This document shows positions 35,562-47,154 of a stretch of 64,000 nucleotides of DNA, in pieces. Source of the DNA: Melastoma dodecandrum (lineage: Eukaryota; Streptophyta; Magnoliopsida; Myrtales; Melastomataceae). The stretch lies in NCBI GenBank assembly GCA_029817715.1, contig JARUPY010000190.1:3596001-3660000 (forward strand). The letters are read 5' to 3'. The notes below the pieces were generated by a model that made no database searches, was not told the DNA's origin, and was given only the letters and a program-made list of their open reading frames with translations. The position numbers were made by a program, and so were the translations under genes. Position 1 is the stretch's first letter. Every line of letters begins with the position of its first letter.

Positions 35562-38500
35562 AACTGCATGTGGATTCCTTTCGAACGCTCTTACATTTTT
35601 AATCCACATGCGGAGAGGAGTTCTTGTTTGCGTATGTAATTGCTTGTCTCGGTGCCCTTTGTCTGCCTTCATGGTTGTGTTTGTTTACTGCTTTCCTAAG
35701 CATATCTAGGTGTGCCCGAACCCGGGGCTAGGATATTTAGGGGGGTCACCGAGAGGCTCAGCTTGCTGCTATTTGCGGTTTGGTTTTTGGCCGGGGCCCC
35801 GCCTCCCTTAGTCCGAGGGAGGTTTAGAAACCTTCATCCGAGAGTCTAGCATTGTTTGCCCACTACAGGTACCAGACGCCGCACGTGCATTTGTCTGTTA
35901 CTGAGTGACTGCTACTTGTGCAGGGACAGGTGTCAGGTACGCTTTGTCTGCTATGACTGTAAAACTAACACTTCTCGTTTTGCAGTTTGATGGAGTTTAT
36001 TACAATGGGCTTCAACAACTTCATTTCTCCTATCCCTACCTATTTTATTGTTTACAGCATCCATACATTCGCTACCTATTGTATTGCTTATTGCATTCGT
36101 ACATTCGCATGACCACATGAGTGTATGTTTGATTGCAGTAGTTACATTATCATGTCATTCACAGAAGTTGCTCCATTGCTTCATGACTTCTCATTTACAA
36201 TTGCAATTACATAATGCATACTTTTATGCATACATGAGTGCGATTAAGTATCATCTCAAATTTATCATGCATCGATTATGTTATTGCATGATACTAATCC
36301 AAACATTCTCTCTATTTTCCTTCCGAGGTTTAATTCTCCAACATGGCTCCTCGAATGGGACTAGGGACAAATCATGATATTACAAATCTACAAGCACAAG
36401 AATGCCAAGGATTTATCGACAGCTACCCGGCCCAAAGTCGAACATCTAACAACATGAAGACCAAAGTTTTCATACAGCTACCAAGGTCCAAAGCCGTGTG
36501 TCCAAAGACATGAGCCCAAAGTGTTATCAACGGCTACCAAAGTCCAAAGCCAAAAACAAATACCAAAGATCACCCAACGACTACCAAGGTTCAAAGCCGA
36601 ATCTACAGCAACTTAAAAACCCCAAGGAGGTTACATTTCAAAAGGCCAATCTCCATCAACATCAAAACTAACGACAAACCAAAGAGCCGTTCATGGACAT
36701 GCAAAAAACGGACGCGTTGGAACATCGCGCCTCTACTGATCCGACAATCGCTCCAAGAAAATAAAAGCGATCCCTCTACATCATCAGTCACCACAATCTG
36801 GCACAAGGACTCGTCGGCCTTCTTCACGGTGCCAACAGTACGTTCTAGCACTATGGGCAAACCCGTCTGACCAAATTCTTCACGCGACGTCGAACACACA
36901 GCGCAACTGGCATTAGAAGCTCCCATTCGCTCTATTCGCCTTCCAACTGTTCAAAACATATATGAAGAACTTACCGATATTCAAACTGCTAACACCAAAG
37001 CATCGATTTTACCCCGCAGGTACAAGATGACTCGTCTGGGGATCACACAACAGCTTACCAATACCAAAGAACATGATGTCTACCAAATGACGACACATAC
37101 TTCAACTGGGGCAATTCCTTTTGAACTCCCTACGACATCCAAGTGGTCATCCCGACAGTTGTCGACGACCGACTATCAAGACATCGTCCCAAAGAAAAGA
37201 TGAGAAGGTTAATCACCACCTCATTGACGAGAAACAAGCACTTTGGCCTACCGTATGAGAAGCCAGGTGCCCGCCCAAGCCCACCGTAAAGCGTTATCAA
37301 CTTTGCACATCCAGGGCATTTAACCCGAGATTAATCATTTTAACCAAGAAGAACTATCACAAGCATTCAACCCAGACACCCTCCGACATTACGACACGTT
37401 GAAAAGGAGTATATGTTTCTTGATCAATACTTCCTTGCAAAAATAAGTTACATGAGCTCACTTATTTTAGCCCTTGTTGCATGTTGACGGAGGCGTGGGT
37501 GGCAGGGTGGTAAAGTTTCGAGCCAAAGCCTTGAAACAGTTTCAAACCAAAGCTTTGAAATATCCTTCGTTGTTAACAAAACAACAGAACAACACGAAAG
37601 GAAGTATTCGTTCCCAAGTTAATACTTTCTTTGCAAAAATAAGTTACACGAGCTTACTTATTTTCACCATGCATTCTCTTATAGGTACATGAACATTCTA
37701 AGCAGACAAACAATATTGGGGCAAAACTCCAAGCAATCTTGGAGAACTCTCTGTCAACAAAACAATGATCTACCTGAAAATGGAGTACATGAACATCCTA
37801 GATGGACGACGAAGATGAGGGTGGTAGGATGGAAAAGTTTCGAGCCAAAGTTTCAAAATAGCCTTCGTTAGCAAAACAACGACGACGACACTACGTGAAC
37901 AATCCGGGGCAAATCTCCATGTGATCCATGGGCAAATCTCCAAACGATCATGGGACAGATCTTCGAACAATCCTGGGACAAATCTCCGAGTAATCATGGA
38001 TAAATCTACAAGCAATCTTAGGGCAAATCTCCGACCGATCCGGGGGCAAATCTCCGAGTGATCATGGACATCTGCAAGCGATCCTGGGGCATACCTCCAA
38101 GCTATCCTGTGACAAGACAGAGCAATCTTGGTTAATCCCCCATTGACAAACCAACGAATCACATGAAAGGGAGTATTCGTTCTTTAACTAATACTTTCTT
38201 CGCAAAACGAGTTACATGAGCTTATTTGCTGTGCCTTTCATGCTTATCTCAGGAAGCACATGAACATCCTAGATAGACAATCAAGACAATCAATAAATTT
38301 CGAACCAAAGCTTCAGAGTAACATGTCATCAACAACACCACAAATTACATGGAAGAGATACATGAGCGCCCTAGGCAAAAAAATGAAAACCAAAGCTTCA
38401 ATTCAACATGTCATCAACAAGACAACAAATTACATGAAAGGGGTACATGAACGTCCTAGGCAAACAATGAAGACAAATAATAAAGCTTCAAACCAGAACT

Positions 38501-41402
38501 TCAGAACACAACCTTCATCAACGAACTTCTTTACATCCCCAAAGAACTGGGGCAATGAACACCGACAATACACATGAAAAGGGAGAATCACACATTCATT
38601 ACTCTCTTCATCAAACTAAGCGAAATTACATGAGCACATTTTGTTTACGTCCTTTGTCTCGTTGCCAGGTACAAGAGCTCCTCGCATGAATAGTGCACAA
38701 CTCCTATGACAAAGGAGAGGGTGGCAGAGTAGCAAGACTTCAAGGTAAAGTCTTGTAGCAATTTCGTCAAACCTTCGAATCCATTGGACGAAGATGCAAT
38801 GACCAAACGATACAAAAGGGAAGTACCAAAACTTTACTGTACTTTCCTTATAAATGAAGTTACATGAACAAACTTTAATCATACTCCAAAAGAAACAAGT
38901 CACATAAACGCACTTGTTTTCTGTCATCTGTTTGATAGGTACATGAGCAACCTTATACAACGGATACAAAACCAGAGTAGCCATTTCGTCAAAACTTCGA
39001 TTCTATCGGACGAAGACGCAATGACAAAACCATGCAAAAGGGAAGTACCAAAGCTCTACTTCACTTTTCTTACAAATGAAGTTACATGAGCAAACTTTAT
39101 TCTTACTCTAACAGAAACAAGTCACATGAACTTACTTATTTCTCGCCATCTATTTGATAGGTACATGAGCGTCCTTGCACAATAGACATCAGGCAGGAGT
39201 AATCTTCGTCAATCCTTCGATTCCATCGACGGAGATGCAATGACGAAACACATGGAAAAGGGAAGTATCATGGCTCTACTTCACTTTTCATATAAATGAA
39301 GTTACATGAGCAAACTTCATTTTTACTTTAACAAAAACAAGTTACATGAGCTTACTTGTTGTCCGCCCTTTGGCGAGTGCAGGTACATGGACATCCTTGC
39401 ATTACGAACAAAGGCGCGGGCGGTTGGGTGGAAATTTCGAATCAAAATTCGAGATTGCCTTTGTTTATCACCAAGGATGATTACATTAATTCAATTATAA
39501 CACTTTCTATATGAAACAAGTTACAAGAGCTCATTTTTATTTCTGCCCTTTGGCGAGTGCAGGTACATGAACATCCTGCATTTGAACAAAGGCGCGGGTG
39601 GTCGAGTGGAAGATTTCGAACCAAAGCTTCGAGATTGCCTTTGTTGTCACCAAGGATGATCATATCGAAAGGGAGTATCATCTACACTACTCTCTAACAA
39701 ATTTCTTATCATTCCTTAAATGGAGTCAAACCTCCATTTCCCCTGCTGGAATCGGTTATAAACACCGCATTCCTCAACAAGAGTGGAATATACAAGCATA
39801 TTCTTCCATATTCATCTCATATCCCCAGCAAATACCCAACTTTATTATAATCTCCCCAAGCGAGAACGGAAGTACATGAGCTACCTTCACATCCGTTCGT
39901 TGTCAACTGTGTAGGCATATGGACTCCGCACAGTACGGGTGGTTGGATGGAAACCGTTCCGAGTCTAATCTCGAGGACCATGACTGGGGCATGAAAGTGC
40001 AAACACTTTCCCCGCGAAGCTTGCACAAGAGCACCACCTTAGTACGATGTCTCCAAAGAGGTTTGAGTACCTAAATATATTCACTTCTTAAGCATTTGTG
40101 TGCCCTTTTTGCATACAATTTTAAAAGATCTTTTACAATAAGAATGCTTCTGAGCGAGAATTGAGAAGGAAAACTCATTCCCCAAACACTTACCCAAAGA
40201 GAGGTGAAAGTAAACACTGTGAGGATTTACCTACACAAGCGTCCGGGAGGACTAGGAATCCTTTGACAAAATATGCTCATACTGGGATGAGATCGGGCAC
40301 TTCTTCTATATCTCAAACACAAAACATTGACCATTGCTTGCCCTTTCGAGCCAAAGTCGAAGTTTCTTTATACACTATTCCCTCTGAGTCTAAGGACCGC
40401 CTCACATAGAGGTAAATGGAGATCCTGTAGTCAGAAACCGGGAGCAGCAGACTATAGAGGTGACACTTCCTCAATGTTCAAGTAAAGAAGCACCATCGAG
40501 AGACATGCACACCAGTCAAGACGTTTTCAAAGATAGTTGTCTTCATCAACACAACGAAAATCCCCATGGAATCCAAAGCACCTCCAACAAAAGTCGACAA
40601 AAACAGAAAGTGGGGCAATTTCCTACAAATCGTCAAAAAAATTATTATCAAAAAAGAAAGAGGGGCAAATCCCATGTTCCAGCAAAGAAAAAGCAGAATC
40701 AACGCAAAGACCAAAGTCTTCAAAAGCAAAGTGCAAAACGAAATGAAAGAGCAAATTAAAGCACCAGGGCCAACATGAACGGTCGCAAAAGCAAAGGTGC
40801 TATCTCCCAGATCAAACGAGGAGAAGACACTCCCCAAAGCAGATTTCCAAAGCTCTAGTTGACCGTCCATCAGTCCCCAACGGCGTGTCTCAACAGGTCT
40901 ACTGCCTGGTAGATGGAGAATTCGCTTGGACGGTGGAACCTCTATGGTACAACAGCTTCCGATGAGGTCCTTAGACTCGTTCCTTCAAAATGACAAATTC
41001 AGATTCTCTATCAAAAGGCCTTATGCCAGAGCCACATTACAACCCACACAAAGACTCCTTCGACTGGTACATGAGCATCCAAGTCAAGGGAATTCTAAAA
41101 TCCAACTGTGACATGTTTCAGAAGTAAGAGCGAGCTGAGATAAAAGTCAGAAGCCCTTCTCTATTCTCGCTCAAAAGTGATCCAAATAAGCTTCATCAAA
41201 TAAATCATGACATGCATGAGTGTTGTGAACACACATATTTCATCATCCCCATATTTCACAGGGTCTTGTTTATTACTAACAGTTTTCTTGATTAGATCCC
41301 AAAGTACAGGTCTATCAAGAATACCCTGAATCCACAATTTGGGGTATTAATGAAGTCTTTGCGAGAAAATCTTCTCCAAATTCCCTCGCAAAGAGGGGCA
41401 AC
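35562..41402. repeat. Interior of the non-autonomous element with degenerate direct repeats
   Basis: No coding region. From about 37460 to 39900 units of roughly 175-290 bp recur. Each has a phrase like gttacatgagct(t)actt, a T-rich stretch, then (ca/at)ggtacatgaacatcct and a G-rich phrase such as ggcgcgggtggtcgagtgga. Copies of the last phrase are near 37490, 37815, 39410 and 39590; tacatg phrases are near 37685, 37787, 38256, 38938, 39161, 39383 and 39563. 36370-36610 has shorter repeats of a phrase like ctaccaaggtccaaagcc, and about 37905-38110 repeats a phrase like ggcaaatctccgagtgatcatgg with a period of about 35 bp. Confidence 0.75.
41389..41402 (+). other. Polypurine tract of the non-autonomous element
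   Basis: CAAAGAGGGGCAAC abuts the right LTR at 41403. Confidence 0.7.
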
Positions 41403-44206
41403 TGTAATACCCCAAATTTTTCCATTAAATTTCTTTCATTTTGTTTTCTTTAAATGAATATTTTTTTTTAAGCAAAAAATTAACAAAACCCATTCAAAAT
41501 GAAGACCTAGCCCATATACATAGACATGGGCCTCTAATTTCTTTAATGACATGGTCAAAGCCCATTCAAAATTTATTTTTTCTTTTATTAATTAAAAAAT
41601 GACGAAATTGTTAATAAAAAAAAAACCAAATCATTTGCATTAAATCATTACGATAATGTTTAGCTGATTCATTAACTCCCCCAAAAATTATTACATTCCT
41701 TATTTAAAAATCCTTCCTTGTCTCATCAGAGGAAGAACCTGGACACAATTTCTCTAACCCTTTGAACATTCTTATCACCTTTCAGACGATCCCCATAAAA
41801 AAAAAATCAGAGATTCTCTGGAGGATCTCTAAAATCCTCGGAGCCAAAGCATCCCTTTTTTAGACAATCAGACGTCTCACTCCCGGAGGTTGATCCTCCC
41901 AGAGACGTCCCTCCTTCTCTCAAACACGATCCATCCCTCTGAAAAATCAGAGGCCGGCCTCCTTCAGAGAATTCTCCAGCGAATTCCACCTCCCCTTCTG
42001 GAGAATCGGAGACAAATTCCTCCACATACAACCGTAGGCCTACTTCGCCCGACATACACACAGAAACCGGAGCCAAGGACTCATTCTCTCCAGTTCTGAA
42101 GAGCCAAAGCCTCCCGACCAACCTACTAAACGGACTCCACGACGTCCTTCTTCCTCCTCGGGCCATCTCGGGGCGAGGCTACCCCTCGGTGAGTTTTCGA
42201 TCTTTTTTTGTATATATATATATATTCATTCAGCCCGTCTTTTTATTTAGATCATGACTGACCATCTTTTACATTTGCTGAACTCATCGCATGTGATGTG
42301 GGGAACGCGAAACTGAGTCCCGACGGAGCAGCTTAGCCTCGACCAGAATGCAAGGGAGTCAGTCCGCAGGCAATAAGTTTCATGTCCATTGTTGGAATCA
42401 GACAAAATCTGGTTGTATCGGTCTCTTATCCTGTTAACATGATTCTGATTAAATTTTAGCCAATTTGGTTGAGTTTTCCTTTACTTTTGACTAATTATAC
42501 TTGGGTTCTTTATGCTGGAATAACGAATTACAAAAAACGTATGTGTTTGATCGGATCTATTTCTATTCTTCAGACTATAATTTCATTATAAAATTAATTT
42601 TTATATAAAATACGTTTAATGATTTTTGTTTTGATATATTATGCACGAATTTATCATTTTTATATTTCAAGTTATGATTTTTTGAATATTAACCATATTT
42701 CTGCCATGTTTTCAGTACTATGTATGATAAACTAATTTTTTTAAACTTTACACATGTTCAAAAATTTTGAAATTTTAATATGTTATTTATTATATGGCTA
42801 AAAAGACATATAATTTTATTTTACTTAATTTTGATGTCTTCTGATTAAAATATGCTTAAAACGATTTCGACATGTGATCTGAACCGTTTTCAACAATTTT
42901 GTTTTGGTAAAATCGATTTTATTTATTTTCTATGAATCCATTTCCTGTAAAATTTTACAAACATGATATCCCTTAAGTTAAGCATCTTTTAACACTGGTT
43001 TTGCTTCATTTGGATTTCTATATCAAAAGTTACATATTTTTGTTTATGTGGTCTGCAATCAGATCGCTCGTCGGGTCAGACCCAATTTCGTAAAATTTTC
43101 TACTATGTTGAGTTTAATATATTAATTCCAAAATTTGATATTTCATGTTTTTATTAGGTTAAGAATATATTTTTATAATTTTATGATTTTTAGAACCCGT
43201 TTGCATATTTTTTGACATTTTTCTTTAACATTGCATCATGGAATTATTTTGGGCTCTTTGATTGTTTTATTATTGGGCTTGCAGGTACCCGTAGACCATC
43301 AACGTCATTGATCAACTTCAACACACCTAAAAGGAGTCCCTGTAGACGGTGCTCAAGACATGATGACATGCGGAGTCCGACCGCGGTGGGAGCTTCACAA
43401 AAGCGGCCCCAACTGACGAGCTTAGCCGATGACATGCCATCCCGGCCGAGCCTCAGGTACATGAGGGAGGTGCGGGCCTCCTAAGGTTCTTTTATTTCCA
43501 CATGTAACGGGCCGTGGGCCCAAGTGCATAGGCCCACGGTCACCATCCTTCCCCGCCCCCTTTGATCTCAATAATTGTCTGTGCTTGTCCGCATGCCTTA
43601 GGCCCATAGGTTTATTGTCGCATGTTGTTTGCTATCAACAAACATGAGTTCGGGTTCAAAGCCTGAATCGGGACCAACGCCCGTAAAACATTGACATGAG
43701 TCCGGAGTCATGCCCGGATCGGGTCCAACGCCCGTTAAACAAAAGCAAATCTTTTGGAGCAAACGCCACCTCCCTTTTCGCATGTTAGAATGTAAGAGTT
43801 AGTAACTAGGAATCCCCGAACCAACTGTTTTTTTCCGACTTAAACAGCTTTTATAAATAAAGTCGGTGACGACTCCGTTTAGTTTACCTAGGTTAAACAA
43901 CAAAAACCTTTTTACGGAGCCATCATGGATGAGGGACTGACGACACGTGCCGCTCCCGATTCCTCCCGAAAGTTCCTCCTTCGGATCATGCTCCGCCTTT
44001 CGCCCGCCGCCTCTTAGGAAAACAGAGACGGTCGGCGAGGGCCCGAGCAGGCCCAGTTAGGAACCCAGGGAGGGATCACCCAATTCCCTTCCGCAGCGTC
44101 CGACGCTCGAGTCGTGACGTCGACCGGTTGGGCCTTGGGGAGCGGGCCCGGATCCTCGGGTCGTTCGGACCGTCTCGCGCGTACTAGGCCGGAAGGCGCG
44201 CGTACA
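41403..44206 (+). repeat. Right LTR of the non-autonomous element
   Basis: 2804 bp, same ends as the left LTR. Near 42720-42850 it retains a segment of about 100 bp missing from the left LTR. Confidence 0.93.
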
Positions 44207-44211
44207 GCTCA

Positions 44212-46590
44212 CAAAGATTTGTATTTCATTTTTGAAAAGAGGGAAGAGAGAGAGAAAAATAATTCATCGAGGAGATGCCTGGAGAAATATCAATATTGGC
44301 TTTCTGAAAGAAGGGGCAACAACATGGCAAGTACATGAGACAGGTAGAAAAGATGTAGCTCACGGGACGAATAGATGTTCACCAAGTAATGTATAAATTT
44401 GTCTTTCGGAAGGCTAATTGATCCTCTATGTCCACCTTGACCACCAAACACAATTGACAAGCAAGACCAACGGATGTCTAGACAAGCTTCCTTCAGAACA
44501 ACGATTCTTATCCAAACAAAAGATGCAACAAGCTCGTGATGTGGAGAACACCACCCCTAAAGGAATTTTAGGGCACTAAAAGAATGTCTCAGCTTGCAAC
44601 ACAGAAGCGAAAGTATTTGTGGAGTCAATGAAAAAAGGCAAAAATCTAGTAGAGGACCAAATACCTCGAACTCATCAAGAGACTAGATTAAACGGGATGG
44701 ATCCCAGAACTGCAGTCTCCGAATAGCCCTTTTACAAGGAAATCGATCAAGAAGTCAAACTTCTATTCAATTTGGACAAGTGGCTGTTTCCAAAAGGATT
44801 GTTTCCTTTGAAGCAACTTTAAGGAGCTAATAAGAGGTGGAAGCTAAAGTTGGTACGTTAATAGCGACAGTTTCTGATGCCAACAAGTCAAAATTAAACT
44901 CTCAAAATGCTTTGGCAGAGAGAATAATTTTTCCATTTTCAACAAGCAAAGCTGTCCAGAATCAAAAGGAGATCAGTAACATCTAACGTAAGAGAAGTTG
45001 GCAAAAGTTGAACGAGTCAAAAGCATGAGAGTTCATTAGAAGAAAGGCGACACGGACAATTGGGTTAAAAACTAAAATGACCAGATCAGGATAATCCATC
45101 AAGGAACAAAAAAGGCCGACATATGAGCTGACAAAAAGTCCTCGAACATGATGCTTTTAATATAAACAATTCACCCAAGGCTAAGGCAAAGAAAGAGATG
45201 ATAAGTCAAATTTGGTTTATCTCTTTTGATGAAGCATTGAATTGACACATCTCGGTGACCCGGCTACGATCCAAAACCAAAATATCATCACTAACCAAGG
45301 TCATATGGGATTGGACAAGGATTTATGCAACATGGAGCAATATGTAAATAGCATTGTCAAAAGAAACTAATGAACAATAAGCAGATTCCGTCCTTCGCCG
45401 CTACGGCTAGTGTGTCCATTCTAACATTTCTTTTTTTTTGCCTATATTGAGAATACTCTGAAATGTCCACCATCTTCCTTTGACTCTTCAAATTGAATTT
45501 GCTGGGTATGTATGCGTTAGAGGATTTGATAGCAGATTGAGGCCCCCCTCTCCTTGTGGCCAGACTACATTTCACAGCTAGTAGAATGCCAAGGACTTTG
45601 GTTAAGAATGACAAACAAAATCTCGAAGATCAAGACACTCAGAAGATGGCCTCGTACTCACCAACATTACGGCATCAACGATTCGTGAGGTTCGCCGTAG
45701 ACCTATTCTAAAACGGCACCATGAGGTATAAACGCTAACGGGAGCGTTCTATAGGGAGCGAGAAGTGGTACAAACACCCGGTTCTCGCTGGAATTTATCT
45801 TTGGCGTAGAAAATGTTAAGGGCATTAATCAATCTATGTTGCTTGTATTTTGCCCAAAATCAACTTTTAAGAAATAATTTCTAAAAATGATTCACGTAGA
45901 TATTCTAAGTATTATTAAGCTCGAGAATTTTTTATATAATCTTTTCTAAAACCGAGCTCAAATAAATTCAGACATTGGGAACACACGATAAAAGCCTCCA
46001 TTTTTTTTGTGATGCATGCGATTTAGTAATTCCTAAATTCCGAACCTTAACGAATCTTTATAGTTTTTCTAACTTGAACTTAAAATAAGTTAGTTGCGAC
46101 TCCAATATTTTCAAAATCCGAAAACTTATTGTCAAGGGAGGATGTTCATTTTAAATGAAACCGGAAACGGGATCCTCTTGCGACATATCCGGGCAATGAA
46201 GTTATCTTGAGGAGAAAATGCGCCACCGTTTTAACATGTAGCAGACCGCATGATCAAGCCTGTTGTACCGTTCAGCTTGTCATAGACGTATTTTCCATAA
46301 ACAGAGATGGTCACACGTTTCTTTTTTTTACCGCGTGTTATTATTTAGTAATGATGTCGGGCTCTGGATATATATAAGAGTTTCATCTCGTTTGGGCGTT
46401 GGAGAATTTATACGTGTTGACTAATAAGCCTTGCGTGGATGTTGAGAATTTCAAGGAGTTGGATGGTTGAAACTAAAAGGGTGGGAAAGAGGAAGGAAGG
46501 AAGGACAGGGAGAGGGACATGTGATCCATCCAGTCCTCTGTTATTATTCGATTGAATCGGATCTGTTTTGTGTGATTCTCCTCCTTTTTT
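44212..46590. other. Unassigned, probably retrotransposon-derived sequence
   Basis: This continues the host sequence on the left of the element (before 32805) and so is older than that insertion. Scattered phrases (aaggggcaacaacatgg near 44312, tacatgag near 44331) resemble the retroelement interiors next to it, but no conserved domain, LTR pair or gene can be shown. From about 46440 it becomes the 5' flank of the NLR family (matches about 2960-3240 and 7985-8250). Confidence 0.4.
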
Positions 46591-46597
46591 TCTTCTT

Positions 46598-46605
46598 TAT
46601 AAAAA
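46598..46605 (+). promoter_or_regulatory. Candidate TATA box upstream of NLR2
   Basis: TATAAAAA after a pyrimidine-rich stretch, as in the other NLR copies. Here it lies 155 bp before the duplicated start at 46753 and 557 bp before the NLR2 ATG. Confidence 0.45.
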
Positions 46606-46752
46606 CAACAGTCTTCTTCTTATTTAAAATCAATTATTGGTTTGCTTTTTTTATTAGTCTTTTATTCCGAGTCATATTGATTATAAATGGGACCAAGAGA
46701 ACAACCCCCGACTGTCTTCTCTTCATCCCACCCAACTGAGACGACCGGAGAA

Positions 46753-47067
46753 ATGGCTGCAGCTGTGGTGACAGTTTTGGTTGACGACTTGCTTCGGAGT
46801 TTGAGCATATTAATGGTCGGAGTGGGATGCCAACGCCCCTCCATCACCACACACACACCGATTTGGTCGCTGGATTTAATTGAGAGTAAAGAAAAAAGGA
46901 AGGGGGAGGAAGAATTTATTCAGGTCAGAGGGGGAACAGACAGATATACATTGTATATGGCTTCAATTAAAAAATGGTTAAAATGTCTGTCCCTGAAGAT
47001 TAAGGTGAGAACAGAACACGAGGACGTGGGTAGTAATGGAGAAATGAGTGAGCGAAGATTCGGTTAG
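46753..47067 (+). pseudogene. Duplicated NLR start forming an upstream open frame of NLR2
   Basis: The 5' end of the NLR family (gacgaccggagaa before the ATG, then MAAAVVTVLVDDLLRSLS) occurs here in full and stops matching near 46806. The frame continues through unrelated sequence to a stop at 47065-47067 (104 codons). The same leader and start occur again at 47138-47155 in front of the complete NLR2. It looks like a local duplication of the gene's first about 75 bp that left a decoy start upstream. Confidence 0.75.
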
Positions 47068-47154
47068 CTGGCGAAATCTTATAAAAAAAGAATTCTTGAG
47101 CTTATGATTGATTACAAGTTGATGCTCCAGATCTCAACTGAGACGACCGGAGAA

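Larger units (their letters stand above)
32810..44206 (+). mobile_element. Non-autonomous LTR retrotransposon (LARD-like, Tat/Ogre-type primer site)
   Basis: Complete structure. LTRs at 32810-35536 and 41403-44206 start TGTAATACCCC and end GTACA. A 5-bp target duplication gctca flanks it (32805-32809 and 44207-44211). A primer-binding site TGGCGACTCCGCTGGGGA lies 7 bp after the left LTR (35544-35561), of a type I recall from plant Tat/Ogre elements. A polypurine tract AAGAGGGGCAAC adjoins the right LTR. The 5.9 kb interior contains no recognisable gag, protease, RT, RNase H or integrase. It must therefore have been moved by proteins of another element. The LTRs are very similar by eye, with about ten substitutions in the first 1.2 kb, implying a fairly recent insertion. 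Confidence 0.93.

Noticed and set aside
44114..44338. Open frame crossing the right end of the LTR element
   Set aside because: It spans the LTR boundary and target duplication and has no family similarity.
45357..45614. Possible retrotransposon RNase H-like segment on the minus strand
   Set aside because: A short phrase resembled Tat/Ogre RNase H, but frames are broken and no catalytic motif could be confirmed.
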